The notes beneath the pieces are model-generated. The model searched no databases and was not told the origin of the DNA. It worked only from the letters and a program-made list of their open reading frames with translations. A stretch of 64,000 nt of DNA from Paraburkholderia kururiensis JCM 10599 = LMG 19447 (GTDB taxonomy: Bacteria; Pseudomonadota; Gammaproteobacteria; Burkholderiales; Burkholderiaceae). Both the position numbers and the translations under genes were made by a program. The stretch spans positions 62,001 to 126,000 of the forward strand of contig NZ_RJZE01000006.1 of the NCBI RefSeq assembly GCF_003986935.1. The letters are read 5' to 3'. This document shows, one piece after another, positions 19,165-27,670 of this stretch; position 1 is the first letter of the stretch; every line of letters begins with the position of its first letter.

Positions 19165-19722
19165 ATGAAGATTGCACAGGAACTCCGCACCGGCAACGTC
19201 GTGATGATCGGTAGCGACGCGATGGTCGTGCAGAAGGCCGAATACAACAAGTCGGGCCGCAACGCCGCCGTCGTGAAGATGAAGTTCAAGAACCTGCTGA
19301 CAGGCGCAGGCATGGAATCGGTGTACAAAGCCGACGACAAGTTCGACGTCGTCGTGCTGGATCGCAAGGAAGTGACGTACTCGTACTTCGCCGACCCGAT
19401 GTACGTGTTCATGGACGCCGACTACAACCAGTACGAAGTGGAAGCCGAGATGATGGGCGATGCGCTCAACTACCTCCAGGACGGCATGGCGTGCGAAGTC
19501 GTGTTCTACAACGACAAGGCCATCTCGGTCGAACTGCCCACCACGCTCGTGCGCGAGATCGTCTATACGGAGCCGGCAGTCAAGGGCGACACGTCCTCGG
19601 GCAAGGTGCTGAAGACCGCGAAGCTGAACACGGGCTTCGAACTGCAAGTGCCGCTCTTCTGCAACATCGGCGACAAGATCGAAATCGACACGCGTACGAA
19701 CGAGTACCGCAGCCGCGCCTGA
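19165..19722 (+). CDS. efp: Elongation factor P
   Basis: EF-P stimulates peptide-bond formation at consecutive prolines. The 185-residue protein has the usual KOW-like domain and two OB domains. The modification loop reads KSGRNAAVV, with arginine at position 32, so it belongs to the rhamnosylated Arg32 class rather than the lysylated Lys34 class of E. coli. This agrees with the upstream earP gene. The ATG has AGGACAG about six bases upstream. An intrinsic terminator follows at 19817. Confidence 0.97.
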   Translation: MKIAQELRTGNVVMIGSDAMVVQKAEYNKSGRNAAVVKMKFKNLLTGAGMESVYKADDKFDVVVLDRKEVTYSYFADPMYVFMDADYNQYEVEAEMMGDALNYLQDGMACEVVFYNDKAISVELPTTLVREIVYTEPAVKGDTSSGKVLKTAKLNTGFELQVPLFCNIGDKIEIDTRTNEYRSRA

Positions 19723-19816
19723 GGCCGGCCCCACTCGGCGCACACGACTTACTCGCTGCAAGAAAGCGCTGCGGCACAGTCCGCGGCCGCGACGAAATAA
19801 AGCGCCCTCAGGGAAT

Positions 19817-19848
19817 AAAGCGCCCTTTTGGGCGCTTTTTCTTTTTCC
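19817..19848 (+). terminator. Intrinsic terminator of efp
   Basis: AAAGCGCCC and GGGCGCTTT flank a TTTT loop, followed by a T-rich run (TTCTTTTTCC). It lies 95 bases after the efp stop, on the plus strand, with nothing coding between. Confidence 0.92.
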
Positions 19849-19965
19849 TTCGACCGTGTATGTTTGGGAAAACTTTACCGTTTTTGCACGGCATTCCGCG
19901 CCCTCTCCGGCACACAGACCGTCGCGGTGCCGCGCCGCGCGGGGCTCGATCCAGACGTTACCGGA

Positions 19966-19981
19966 TGGCACGTTCCCTGCT
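19966..19981 (+). promoter_or_regulatory. Sigma-54 (RpoN) promoter
   Basis: TGGCACG-TTCC-CTGCT matches the sigma-54 consensus TGGCACG-N4-TTGCW at all seven positions of the -24 block and four of five of the -12 block, with the required GG-N10-GC spacing. Transcription would start near 19992 and run towards the enhancer-binding-protein gene at 20390. Because that gene encodes a sigma-54 activator, autoregulation is a natural hypothesis. Confidence 0.65.
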
Positions 19982-20389
19982 TTAAACGACGCGAGTCTTT
20001 GGGGAGCCGCATCCCCATCGTCGAGGTTCAGGAGACGTGCCATAAACAACGACGTCACAGCAGGCAAGTAGAAGAGCTTCACGGGCAAAGATCCGTGAAG
20101 GAGCGCGACGCGAAGTGCGCCGGTTGTTTGACACAGACGAAGACTGGCGACCGTAACACCGTAACGCTCGAGGCGCCCGGAAACAGGCACCAGCCCCGTG
20201 AGGTTGGTCCGGAGGCACTCCGCAGGACGCGGCATGCAAGAGCCGCGCGGCGCCCGCAGGCGTTTTCGACAAGGACCGAATGACAAAGACAACGAACGCG
20301 TCGAATCGCGACCGCCGCCGGCTCACGTCAGAGCGGCAGCAACGCGACGTCGCCCTACGCATCCCAATATCTGCAACTTGCGCTCCGCC

Positions 20390-21772
20390 ATGCCACACGC
20401 CCTGATTGTCGAAGACGATCCCAACAGCCTGTCCGGCCTCTCTGCCATCCTCGCGGCAGACGGTTTTTCTGTGGATACCGCGGCCACGCTTGCCGAGGCA
20501 CGCAGCGCGCTCGCGCGGTTCATCCCCGACGTCGTGCTCGTCGACCTGAATCTGCCCGACGGCAGTGGTCTCGACCTGCTCCAGCACCTGCCTGCGCAAC
20601 CGCCCGGCGGCGCGTTGCCCGTGATCGTGATGACCGGCAACGCGACAGTGGAAAGCGCCATCGAAGGCTTGCGGCATGGCATCTGGGACTATCTGCTCAA
20701 GCCCGTCAACATTCCGCGTCTGCGCAGCCTGCTCGCGCGTATTCCGCGTCCTTATGAACTGACGGAGGAAGTGCGCACGCTGCGCGCCACGCTGCGGCAG
20801 ATGGGCCGCTTCGGCCGCATGATCGGGCACAGCACAGCCATCCAGCACGTCTACGACGCCATCGAGCAAATTGCCCCTACCGAGGCCGCCGTGCTCATCA
20901 GTGGCGAAGCGGGTACCGGCAAGGAGATCGCAGCACGCACGCTGCACGAGATGAGCCGCCGCCGCAAAGGGCCGTTCGTGGTGTTCGACACCCGCAAGGC
21001 TGCCGCGCAAGAAGAGGGACGCCCGCTCGAGAGCCTGCTCTTCGGGCACGAGCGCGGCGCGTTTAGCGGCGCCGAGCAACGCGAACCCGGACTCGTCGAT
21101 CAGGCAAGCGGCGGCACGCTGTTCATCGACGAACTCGCCGACCTGCCGCGCGCGCAACAGGAAGCGCTGCTGCACGCGCTCGATTCGCAGACCTTCATGC
21201 GCGTAGGCGGCACGAGCAAGGTGGGGACCGATTTCCGGCTCGTGGCAGCCACCCGCACGGTGCCGCGCAATGCGGTAGCCGAAGGCCGGCTGCACGAAGA
21301 CCTGTGGCTGCGCCTCGATGCCGCAGCGCTCGCGCTCCCGCCGCTGCGCGAACGCGAAGACGACGCCGCACTTTTCGCGCAGGCATTCGTCGACGAACTG
21401 AACCAGGAAACGCACGCGCGAGGTCTCACGGGCACCACGCGGCTGATCTCGCCCGAATTCGTCCGCGAGTGTCTCTCGTACGAGTGGCCCGGCAACGTGC
21501 GCGAACTGCAGGAGCGCGTGCGGCGGGCGTATCACGCGTCGGGCGAAGTGCTGGAGACGTTGCGCGCAGACGAGACCGGCAGCGGCGGCATGCGCGACAT
21601 CAATGGCGGCCGTGTCCAGGTGACAGTCGGCACGCCGCTCGCGGATGTCGAAGAAATGCTGATTCGCGCGACGCTGGACGCGGTGGGCGGAACGCGACAT
21701 CGCGCCGCGTCGCTGCTCGGAATCAGTCCCAAGACGCTCTACAACAAGCTGCAGCGTATGCGGCTCAATTGA
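20390..21772 (+). CDS. Sigma-54-dependent response regulator (NtrC family) with GAFSGA loop
   Basis: The 460-residue protein has three domains. The receiver (1-115) has phosphoacceptor D52, T82 and K104. The AAA+ domain (about 143-375) has Walker A GEAGTGKE at 172-179, the sigma-54 contact loop GAFSGA at 223-228 and Walker B GGTLFIDE at 241-248. The C-terminus has a Fis-type helix-turn-helix ending RAASLLGISPKTLYNKLQR. The contact loop has serine in place of the usual threonine (GAFTGA), and the normally conserved VNCAAL-like segment before it is replaced by VFDTRKAAAQEEG. No histidine kinase gene is adjacent. A sigma-54 promoter lies about 400 bases upstream. It converges with nagZ. Confidence 0.9.
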   Translation: MPHALIVEDDPNSLSGLSAILAADGFSVDTAATLAEARSALARFIPDVVLVDLNLPDGSGLDLLQHLPAQPPGGALPVIVMTGNATVESAIEGLRHGIWDYLLKPVNIPRLRSLLARIPRPYELTEEVRTLRATLRQMGRFGRMIGHSTAIQHVYDAIEQIAPTEAAVLISGEAGTGKEIAARTLHEMSRRRKGPFVVFDTRKAAAQEEGRPLESLLFGHERGAFSGAEQREPGLVDQASGGTLFIDELADLPRAQQEALLHALDSQTFMRVGGTSKVGTDFRLVAATRTVPRNAVAEGRLHEDLWLRLDAAALALPPLREREDDAALFAQAFVDELNQETHARGLTGTTRLISPEFVRECLSYEWPGNVRELQERVRRAYHASGEVLETLRADETGSGGMRDINGGRVQVTVGTPLADVEEMLIRATLDAVGGTRHRAASLLGISPKTLYNKLQRMRLN

Positions 21773-21794
21773 GGGACGAACTAGAGCCCGGAAC

Positions 21795-22823
21795 TCAGCC
21801 CAGGGCGCTGCGCAGCAGCGCCTGCGCGCGCTGATAGGCAGGCTGGCTTGCGAGCCTGTTCCATTCCAGCGCCTTGCCGCGCGGGCGCATCGCCTTGATG
21901 CGCTGCCGGGACGCCTTCGACGGCTCGAACGCCAGCGCATCCAATACCTTGCCCGCCTCTTCCGGCTGATTGCAGATCAGCACCATGTCGCAGCCCGCGC
22001 CGAGCGCGGCGGTGGCCGCCTCGGTCAGCGTGCCGCCCTGGCGCGCGGCTTCCATCGAAAGATCGTCGCTGAAGATGGCGCCGGTGAAGCCCAGCTTGCC
22101 GCGCAGGATGTCCTGCAGCCACACGCGCGAGAAGCCGGCGGGTTTGTCGTCCACCTGGGGATAGATGACGTGCGCGGGGATCACGGATTGCAGCGCGAGA
22201 CCCAGCCAGTCGTAAGGCTTCACGTCCTCGGCAAGGATGGCGTCGAGCGGCCGGTCGTCGATGGGCACCGCCACGTGCGAATCCGCAACGGCGAAGCCGT
22301 GTCCCGGAAAATGCTTGCCGCAGTTCGCCATGCCGACGAGCGCGAGACCGTGATTGAGGCTCTTGGCGAGCAGCGCGACGACGCGCGGATCGCGATGGAA
22401 CGCGCGGTCGCCGATCACCTTCGAGTGGCCGTAGTCGAGATCGAGCACCGGCGTGAAGCTCATGTCGATGCCGCACGCGCGCAGCTCCGAGGCGAGGATG
22501 TAGCCGACTGCCGTCGCGACCTTCGTCGCATGCAGCACGTCCTTGTCCCACAGCTCGCCTAGCCGGCCCATGGCGGGGAGCACCGTGAAGCCGTCGGTGC
22601 GAAAGCGCTGCACGCGTCCGCCCTCGTGGTCCACGGCGATCAGGATGTCCTCGCGCACGTTGCGGATCGCGTCAGTCAACGCGACGAGCTGGGCGCGGCT
22701 TTCGAAGTGACGCGCGAACAGAATCACGCCGCCCGTCATCGGATGGGCGAGGCGGCGCAGGTCGGCGTCGGTCAGCGTCTTGCCGGCGACGTCGAGCATC
22801 ACCGGGCCAGGTCTGGTTTTCAT
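21795..22823 (-). CDS. nagZ: Beta-N-acetylhexosaminidase (peptidoglycan recycling)
   Basis: NagZ is a cytoplasmic GH3 glycosidase that removes N-acetylglucosamine from anhydro-muropeptides, and its products influence AmpC-type beta-lactamase induction in many Gram-negatives. The 342-residue protein has the GH3 pattern: DQEGGRV-like segment (DHEGGRVQRF), KHFPGHG near residue 170 with the His of the Asp/His dyad, and the nucleophile aspartate in IFSDDLSMEA. The start at 22823 gives MKTRPGPVMLDVAG, as in relatives; the frame opens at 22868. It lies 52 bases after acpS on the same strand. Confidence 0.95.
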   Translation of the reverse strand: MKTRPGPVMLDVAGKTLTDADLRRLAHPMTGGVILFARHFESRAQLVALTDAIRNVREDILIAVDHEGGRVQRFRTDGFTVLPAMGRLGELWDKDVLHATKVATAVGYILASELRACGIDMSFTPVLDLDYGHSKVIGDRAFHRDPRVVALLAKSLNHGLALVGMANCGKHFPGHGFAVADSHVAVPIDDRPLDAILAEDVKPYDWLGLALQSVIPAHVIYPQVDDKPAGFSRVWLQDILRGKLGFTGAIFSDDLSMEAARQGGTLTEAATAALGAGCDMVLICNQPEEAGKVLDALAFEPSKASRQRIKAMRPRGKALEWNRLASQPAYQRAQALLRSALG

Positions 22824-22875
22824 CGGATCGGGAAAAGTGGTGGAAAGAGCGCGGAGCGTGCCGCGCATTCAGGAA

Positions 22876-23316
22876 TCATGCGGCCGGGCCGGAGCGGGTC
22901 TCAATGCTGCCGTCGCTGCTGTCATCGACCTCGGCGATCACGAACGACACGGCGTAGTCGTGCTCGTCGCTGATGGTCACGCGCGCGGTGATGCGGCGCG
23001 CGGCGAGCCACTCGGCGAGTTCGCCTGACGTCACCACGACGGGCTTGCCGCTCGGCTCATTGAGCGTCTGCATCGCGCGCCATGTCATGGGCCAGTGCAT
23101 GCCGAGACCGATCGCCTTCGAGAACGCTTCCTTGGCCGAAAACCGGGTGGCGAGAAACGCGAGCCCGCGCACCTGCGAACGCGCATTGCGCGCGTGGTAG
23201 ACGCGCAGCTCGTCGGGCCCGAGCACCTTCTCCGCGAAGCGCCCATTGGTGCGCGTCATCACCGCCTCGACGCGGCTCACCTGAACGATGTCTGTGCCGA
23301 TGCCGTAGATCGCCAT
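22876..23316 (-). CDS. acpS: Holo-[acyl-carrier-protein] synthase
   Basis: AcpS moves 4'-phosphopantetheine from CoA to the serine of acyl carrier protein (the acpP product at 36852-37091). The 146-residue protein starts [15 protein letters not shown] with the metal-binding aspartate, and [17 protein letters not shown] holds the conserved WxxKEA-like helix. A short extra acidic/Ser-rich tail follows. It sits between pdxJ and nagZ, the classic pdxJ-acpS arrangement. Confidence 0.95.
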   Translation of the reverse strand: MAIYGIGTDIVQVSRVEAVMTRTNGRFAEKVLGPDELRVYHARNARSQVRGLAFLATRFSAKEAFSKAIGLGMHWPMTWRAMQTLNEPSGKPVVVTSGELAEWLAARRITARVTISDEHDYAVSFVIAEVDDSSDGSIETRSGPAA

Positions 23317-23388
23317 GGAAGTTGTTTGTGTGTCGTCTGCGCCAGGGATGGGATGGCCAATCGCGAAGGTTGCGAAGATCGCGGCGGA

Positions 23389-24153
23389 TCAGCCGCGCGC
23401 ACCGAGCCGCGCGGCGACCATGATCGCCTTCATCTCGCGCACGGCGTTCTCCCAGCCGACAAAAACCGCGTGCGCCACGATCGCGTGACCGATGTTGAGT
23501 TCGGCAATGCCGTCGATGGCGGCGATCTGCTGGACGTTCGTGTAGTGAAGGCCATGTCCGGCGTTGACCTTGAGACCCAGGCCCATACCGAACTCGACGC
23601 CGCGCACGACGCGCTCGTATTCGCGCTGCTGCTCGCCGGCATCGTGCGCTTCGGCATAACGGCCGGTGTGCAGTTCGATCACCGGCGCACCGGCTTCGTG
23701 AGCGGCGCGGATCTGCGTCTCGTCGGCGTCGATGAAGAGCGACACGCGAATGCCCACGTCCGCAAGCTGGCGACACGCGGCGCGCACCGCCTCGAACTGA
23801 CCCGCGACGTCGAGGCCGCCTTCGGTTGTCAGCTCCTGGCGCTTCTCGGGGACGAGACAGGCGTCGTGCGGCTTCACGTCGCACGCGATGTCGAGCATTT
23901 CCGCCGTGACGGCGCATTCGAGATTCATGCGCGTCTTCAACTGCGGGCGCAGTGCGCGCACGTCGGCGTCCACGATGTGGCGGCGGTCCTCGCGCAGGTG
24001 CAGCGTGATGGCGTCGGCGCCCGCCTCTTCAGCCGCGAGCGCGGCGCGGATCGGATCGGGATACGACGTGCCGCGCGCATTGCGCAGCGTGGCGACGTGG
24101 TCGATGTTGACGCCCAGCTCGATGACGTTCGGCGAGGTGAGAAAGAAGCTCAT
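23389..24153 (-). CDS. pdxJ: Pyridoxine 5'-phosphate synthase
   Basis: PdxJ condenses 1-deoxyxylulose 5-phosphate with 3-amino-2-oxopropyl phosphate, the ring-closing step of vitamin B6 synthesis. The 254-residue TIM-barrel protein shows [18 protein letters not shown] at the N-terminus, [13 protein letters not shown], the glutamate in NLECAV and the [10 protein letters not shown] phosphate-binding block. The ATG overlaps the recO stop by four bases (ATGA), so translation is probably coupled. acpS follows after 72 bases. Confidence 0.96.
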   Translation of the reverse strand: MSFFLTSPNVIELGVNIDHVATLRNARGTSYPDPIRAALAAEEAGADAITLHLREDRRHIVDADVRALRPQLKTRMNLECAVTAEMLDIACDVKPHDACLVPEKRQELTTEGGLDVAGQFEAVRAACRQLADVGIRVSLFIDADETQIRAAHEAGAPVIELHTGRYAEAHDAGEQQREYERVVRGVEFGMGLGLKVNAGHGLHYTNVQQIAAIDGIAELNIGHAIVAHAVFVGWENAVREMKAIMVAARLGARG

Positions 24154-25139
24154 AGGTTTTGCAGGTCGATCAGGATCTGACGAGTGGCCAGCGGCGCGCC
24201 GCCAAGGTAGGTGTTGAGCAGGAAACGCATCAGCGTCTTGCTTTGCGCGACGGTCTGCGGACGATGGTAATCGTCCTCTTCCATATCGAGCAATGTCTGG
24301 CCCGCAATGATGGGCCATTGCGCGGGCAGGTCGTCGGACGCTTCGCGCACGCCGCGCTCTGGGTCGAACACGTAGCGGCCCTCGGCCAGCACGGGCTTGC
24401 GCGACGCGGTCTTGTCGAGCGACATCGCATAGCCGGTCTCGCGCAGCAGCACGCGCTCGAAGGAGCGCAGCACCTGCACGGCAGGTTCGTCGTGCGCGAG
24501 GCGCGTGAGCGTGACGACGTAGTGATGAAACAGCTGGGGGTGCGGATCTTCGCGCGCGCAGAACTTCACGAGCAGTTCGTTCACGTAGAAGCCGCACAGG
24601 AGCGCGTCGCCCGCGAGCGGCAACATGCCGCCCACCCATTCGGCCGTCGTAAGCGTGCGGACCTCGCCTTTGCCGGTCCACGAGAGCGAGAGCGGCTGGA
24701 ACGTCTGAAGCACCCCGCGCAGCGCCGAATGCGGACGCTTGGCGCCCTTGGCGACAAGGGCGAGACGGCCATGGTCGCGCGAGAGCACGTCGATGATCAG
24801 GCTGGTTTCGCGATAGGGATAGCTATGCAGCACGAAGGCGGGCTGCTCGGTGATTCGATACTGCGGAGTGGGCGGCGACGGCGCACGGGGTGCGCGGCGC
24901 GTGGCGGGTCGGCTTCGTTCGCCGCTCACGCGGCTCGAGGCGGCGCGGGTGCTGTTTTCATTGCCCGCGTCTTCATGCGTGTCGTGCGCCGACTCGCTCG
25001 CCGCCTTGACGGCGGCGCTTGCCTTGCGGCCGCGCGGCACACGCGGGGCGGTTTCAGCGGCTTCGGCCTCGTCTGGATCGATGGGGTCGACGGGATTGAC
25101 GCCCGGGTCGAGCGTCATCCATCCGTCATTCGTACCCAT
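24150..25139 (-). CDS. recO: DNA repair protein RecO with long N-terminal extension
   Basis: RecO loads RecA on SSB-coated DNA in the RecFOR pathway. The recognisable protein begins near residue 93 ([20 protein letters not shown]), the OB-fold; the rest is the usual alpha-helical part. The first ~90 residues are an Ala/Glu/Arg/Pro-rich, probably disordered extension, making 329 residues against about 240 in E. coli. The only ATG codons are at 25139 and 25118, and no other ATG occurs before the OB-fold, so the extension seems genuine unless a GTG is used. The start lies inside the 3' end of era (14-base overlap) and the stop overlaps pdxJ. Confidence 0.9.
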   Translation of the reverse strand: MGTNDGWMTLDPGVNPVDPIDPDEAEAAETAPRVPRGRKASAAVKAASESAHDTHEDAGNENSTRAASSRVSGERSRPATRRAPRAPSPPTPQYRITEQPAFVLHSYPYRETSLIIDVLSRDHGRLALVAKGAKRPHSALRGVLQTFQPLSLSWTGKGEVRTLTTAEWVGGMLPLAGDALLCGFYVNELLVKFCAREDPHPQLFHHYVVTLTRLAHDEPAVQVLRSFERVLLRETGYAMSLDKTASRKPVLAEGRYVFDPERGVREASDDLPAQWPIIAGQTLLDMEEDDYHRPQTVAQSKTLMRFLLNTYLGGAPLATRQILIDLQNL

Positions 25140-26034
25140 ACGCCCGCAGCCCGGCTTCGTTGTCGGCCCAACCGCTCTTCACCTTGACGAAGGTCTCCAG
25201 GTAGACCGGGCCGTCGAACAGCTTTTCCATGTCGAGGCGCGCTTCCGTGCTGATCTGCTTGAGCTTGGCGCCCTTCTGGCCGATCACCATCGCCTTGTGT
25301 CCGTCACGCTCGACGAGAATGGTCGCGAAGATGCGGCGCAGCCGCCCTTCGGTTTCGAACTTGTCGATGAGCACCGTGCTCGTGTACGGCAACTCGTCGC
25401 CGGTCCAGCGGAACACTTTCTCGCGCAGAATTTCGGCGGCAAGAAAACGCTCGCTGCGATCGGTCAGATCGTCTTCGCCGTAGATGGGCTCGCCTTCGGG
25501 CAGATACGGCTTGATCGTGGCGAGCAGGCGCTTGATGTCGTCCGGATTCTTCGCGGAAAGCGGCACGATTTCCTTGAACTCCCGCAGCGCGTTCATCTGC
25601 TGGAAGAAGGGAAAGAGCGTGTTCTTGTCCGAGACGCGATCGAGCTTGTTGGCAATCAGCAAGGTGGGCGCGGAAGGCGGAATCAGGTCGAGCACCTTCT
25701 GGTCGTCGGGGCCGAAGCGGCCTGCCTCGATGACGAACAGCACGGCGTCCACCGAACTCAGCGTCGACGTGACGGCGCGGTTCAGCGAGCGGTTGAGCGC
25801 GGAGCTGTGGCGGGTCTGGAAACCGGGCGTATCGACGAAGATGTACTGCGCGTCGTCGATCGTGTTGATGCCCGTGATGCGATGGCGCGTGGTCTGCGCC
25901 TTGCGCGACGTGATGCTGATCTTCTGTCCGACCAGCGCGTTCATCAGCGTCGATTTACCGACGTTCGGGCGGCCGACGATCGCGACCATGCCGCAGCGAA
26001 AACCGGAAGACGAGGAGGAAAGAGGAGCATTCAT
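25126..26034 (-). CDS. era: GTPase Era
   Basis: Era is an essential GTPase that binds the 3' end of 16S rRNA during 30S maturation. The 302-residue protein has G1 [10 protein letters not shown]3 DTPG, G4 NKLD and a C-terminal KH domain with [12 protein letters not shown]. It lies 53 bases downstream of rnc, the common rnc-era arrangement, and overlaps recO by 14 bases. Confidence 0.97.
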   Translation of the reverse strand: MNAPLSSSSSGFRCGMVAIVGRPNVGKSTLMNALVGQKISITSRKAQTTRHRITGINTIDDAQYIFVDTPGFQTRHSSALNRSLNRAVTSTLSSVDAVLFVIEAGRFGPDDQKVLDLIPPSAPTLLIANKLDRVSDKNTLFPFFQQMNALREFKEIVPLSAKNPDDIKRLLATIKPYLPEGEPIYGEDDLTDRSERFLAAEILREKVFRWTGDELPYTSTVLIDKFETEGRLRRIFATILVERDGHKAMVIGQKGAKLKQISTEARLDMEKLFDGPVYLETFVKVKSGWADNEAGLRAYGYE

Positions 26035-26087
26035 GGTCGGATGACAGCGGATTTCACCAACGTGCGGCGCACGGTGGCGACATTGTT

Positions 26088-27518
26088 TCAGTGGCCGGCG
26101 TCCGCGGCGCGGACAGGTACGGCGCCGGGGGCCACGACTGCGTCTTCGGACGTGCCGGACGACGCATCGCGAGCACGCAGTGCAACGGACTTCTCCGCGA
26201 GCGGACGCGCGCCGGACGATGCGTCATTACGCTCGCCGGAGCGATCGATGCTATGGACGGTGGCTTCGGCGCGATCTGCCGCGGCCTTGATGGCCGGGGT
26301 GCCCGACGTAGTCGCCGCAGCACCAGCAGATTCGGATTTTTCGGCAGAACGGTCGGCACGCGATTCAGGACGATCGGATTTCTCGGAGCGACTGCGTTCC
26401 GCAGAAGCTGGCTCGACCTTCTCAGCGCTGTGCTCTTCCTTCGATTGCGCTTTTTCGGCGCTCTTCTCGGGCGCCTTGTCCTGGAGCTTTTCGGCGCCTC
26501 GCTCGGACGTTCTTTCTGTGGCTTTCTCAGTGCTTTTTTCAGCCGGCTTTTCGGGCGTTCTCTCCTGGCCTTGCGTCGAGCCGACGTGGGCGGCACGAAT
26601 CACGGCCAGCGGCGCGGCAGGCGGCACGGCGCCCGACGCCACAGGAGACGCCGAAGGCGCACGCTCGGCCGCCGGCTCGGCGGTGGCCGCGGTCTTTTCC
26701 GCGGCACGTGCCGCGCGATCCGGACGGCGCTCTGGTGCGCGCAGATCCAGCGCGGCCTGCACACCTGTCACCCCCGGCACCACTTCCTGTTCCGCCTTGG
26801 CCGCACGCGAATTCTTCGAGCGCTTCGGTTTCGTCGCGAGCGCAGGCGCCACGGCCATTACCTCTTCCAGCGCCTTCTTGGCCGCGGCCTGCTCAGCCGC
26901 TCGCCGGCTCGCGCCGGAGCCTGACACTTTCACGTCGAGCTTCGGAACCGTGCATTCCACTTCAAACTGCTGATTGTGCGCCGCACCATGCGTGGCGACC
27001 ACGGTATAGGTGGGCAGCGCGATCTTGTGACCTTGCAGGTATTCCTGCAGCAGCGTCTTCGAATCCTTGCCGAGCGTACGAGGATCGATATGGTCGAGAA
27101 TCGGCACGTACAGGCGCTTGATGACGGTCTGGGCGGCATCGAAGCCGCCGTCGAGAAAGACCGCGCCGAAGACCGCCTCCAGCGCATCCGCCAGAATGGA
27201 CGGGCGACGGAAACCACCGCTTCGCAGTTCGCCTTCCCCTAGCCGCAGGCTTTCCGAGATATTGAGGGCCTGAGCAATTTCATACAGCGACTGCTGCTTC
27301 ACGAGATTGGCCCGCACACGCGACAGGTCGCCTTCGTCCAGTTTGCTGAAACGCTGGAACAAAAGGGCAGCCACCGCACAATTCAGAACGGAATCGCCCA
27401 GAAATTCGAGCCGTTCATTATGCGTGGCACTGTGACTGCGGTGGGTTAAAGCCTGGCGCAATAATTCCGCATTACGAAATTCATAGCGCAAGCGGCTTTC
27501 CAGCGGAGATAGGGGCAT
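26088..27518 (-). CDS. rnc: Ribonuclease III with a 250-residue low-complexity C-terminal tail
   Basis: RNase III cuts double-stranded RNA in rRNA and mRNA processing. The catalytic domain (1-148) has [11 protein letters not shown] with E38 and D42, and D111/E114 in [14 protein letters not shown]. The dsRNA-binding domain covers about 153-222. The family usually ends there (226 residues in E. coli); here the protein goes on to 476 with a Lys/Glu/Ala/Ser/Arg-rich tail, including an EK-rich run ([20 protein letters not shown] region, about 325-395). The tail is highly charged and probably disordered. A TATACT hexamer lies only seven bases before the ATG, and two strong hairpins precede the gene. 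Confidence 0.95.
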   Translation of the reverse strand: MPLSPLESRLRYEFRNAELLRQALTHRSHSATHNERLEFLGDSVLNCAVAALLFQRFSKLDEGDLSRVRANLVKQQSLYEIAQALNISESLRLGEGELRSGGFRRPSILADALEAVFGAVFLDGGFDAAQTVIKRLYVPILDHIDPRTLGKDSKTLLQEYLQGHKIALPTYTVVATHGAAHNQQFEVECTVPKLDVKVSGSGASRRAAEQAAAKKALEEVMAVAPALATKPKRSKNSRAAKAEQEVVPGVTGVQAALDLRAPERRPDRAARAAEKTAATAEPAAERAPSASPVASGAVPPAAPLAVIRAAHVGSTQGQERTPEKPAEKSTEKATERTSERGAEKLQDKAPEKSAEKAQSKEEHSAEKVEPASAERSRSEKSDRPESRADRSAEKSESAGAAATTSGTPAIKAAADRAEATVHSIDRSGERNDASSGARPLAEKSVALRARDASSGTSEDAVVAPGAVPVRAADAGH

Positions 27519-27524
27519 GGGCAG

Positions 27525-27553
27525 AGTATAACGCGCCCGCCTGCCCCGGCGAA
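27525..27553 (-). promoter_or_regulatory. Possible rnc promoter directly abutting the start codon
   Basis: On the minus strand TATACT (27525-27530, five of six) is 17 bases from a weak TTCGCC (27548-27553, three of six). With a start site about seven bases downstream, transcripts would begin at or next to the rnc ATG (27518), so they would be leaderless. The -35 lies in the loop of the hairpin at 27535-27570. Confidence 0.35.
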
Positions 27554-27570
27554 CACACGGGGCAGCGGGC
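27535..27570 (-). other. GC-rich hairpin just upstream of rnc
   Basis: GCCCG-C-CTGCCCC and GGGGCAG-CGGGC pair as a 12-base stem with one bulge and an 11-base loop. It lies 17 bases before the rnc start in any lepB-rnc transcript. With no T-run on the minus strand it is not a typical terminator. A second hairpin (CGATGCGT/ACGCATCG, 27630-27657) lies just after the lepB stop. E. coli RNase III cuts a stem-loop in its own leader, so these are candidate autoregulatory targets. Confidence 0.5.
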
Positions 27571-27670
27571 GAAAAAGCGTGGTGAAGCGGCGTTATCGCA
27601 CGTTCTTAAAGTGCCGCGCGAACACGATGCGATGCGTCTCGCGTGCGAAACGCATCGTGACGATGTGTGC

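Larger units (their letters stand above)
19723..20389. other. Long intergenic region between efp and the sigma-54 regulator
   Basis: This stretch of 667 bases contains the efp terminator (19817-19848), an AAAAC-N6-GTTTT symmetric element (19869-19884), a strong sigma-54 promoter match (19966-19981), and an inverted repeat CTTCACGG/CCGTGAAG (20077-20100). A TTGACA at 20128 has no usable -10. The regulator frame is open back to 20198, but the receiver domain starts exactly at the ATG at 20390. I see no credible protein gene in the leader. Confidence 0.5.

Noticed and set aside
20128..20156. TTGACA as a sigma-70 promoter of the sigma-54 regulator
   Set aside because: No acceptable -10 lies 16-18 bases downstream (the sequence there reads CCGTAA).
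19982..21940. A 652-codon open frame opposite the sigma-54 regulator
   Set aside because: It spans the gap, the regulator and part of nagZ and has no recognisable domain; the regulator domains are clear on the plus strand.
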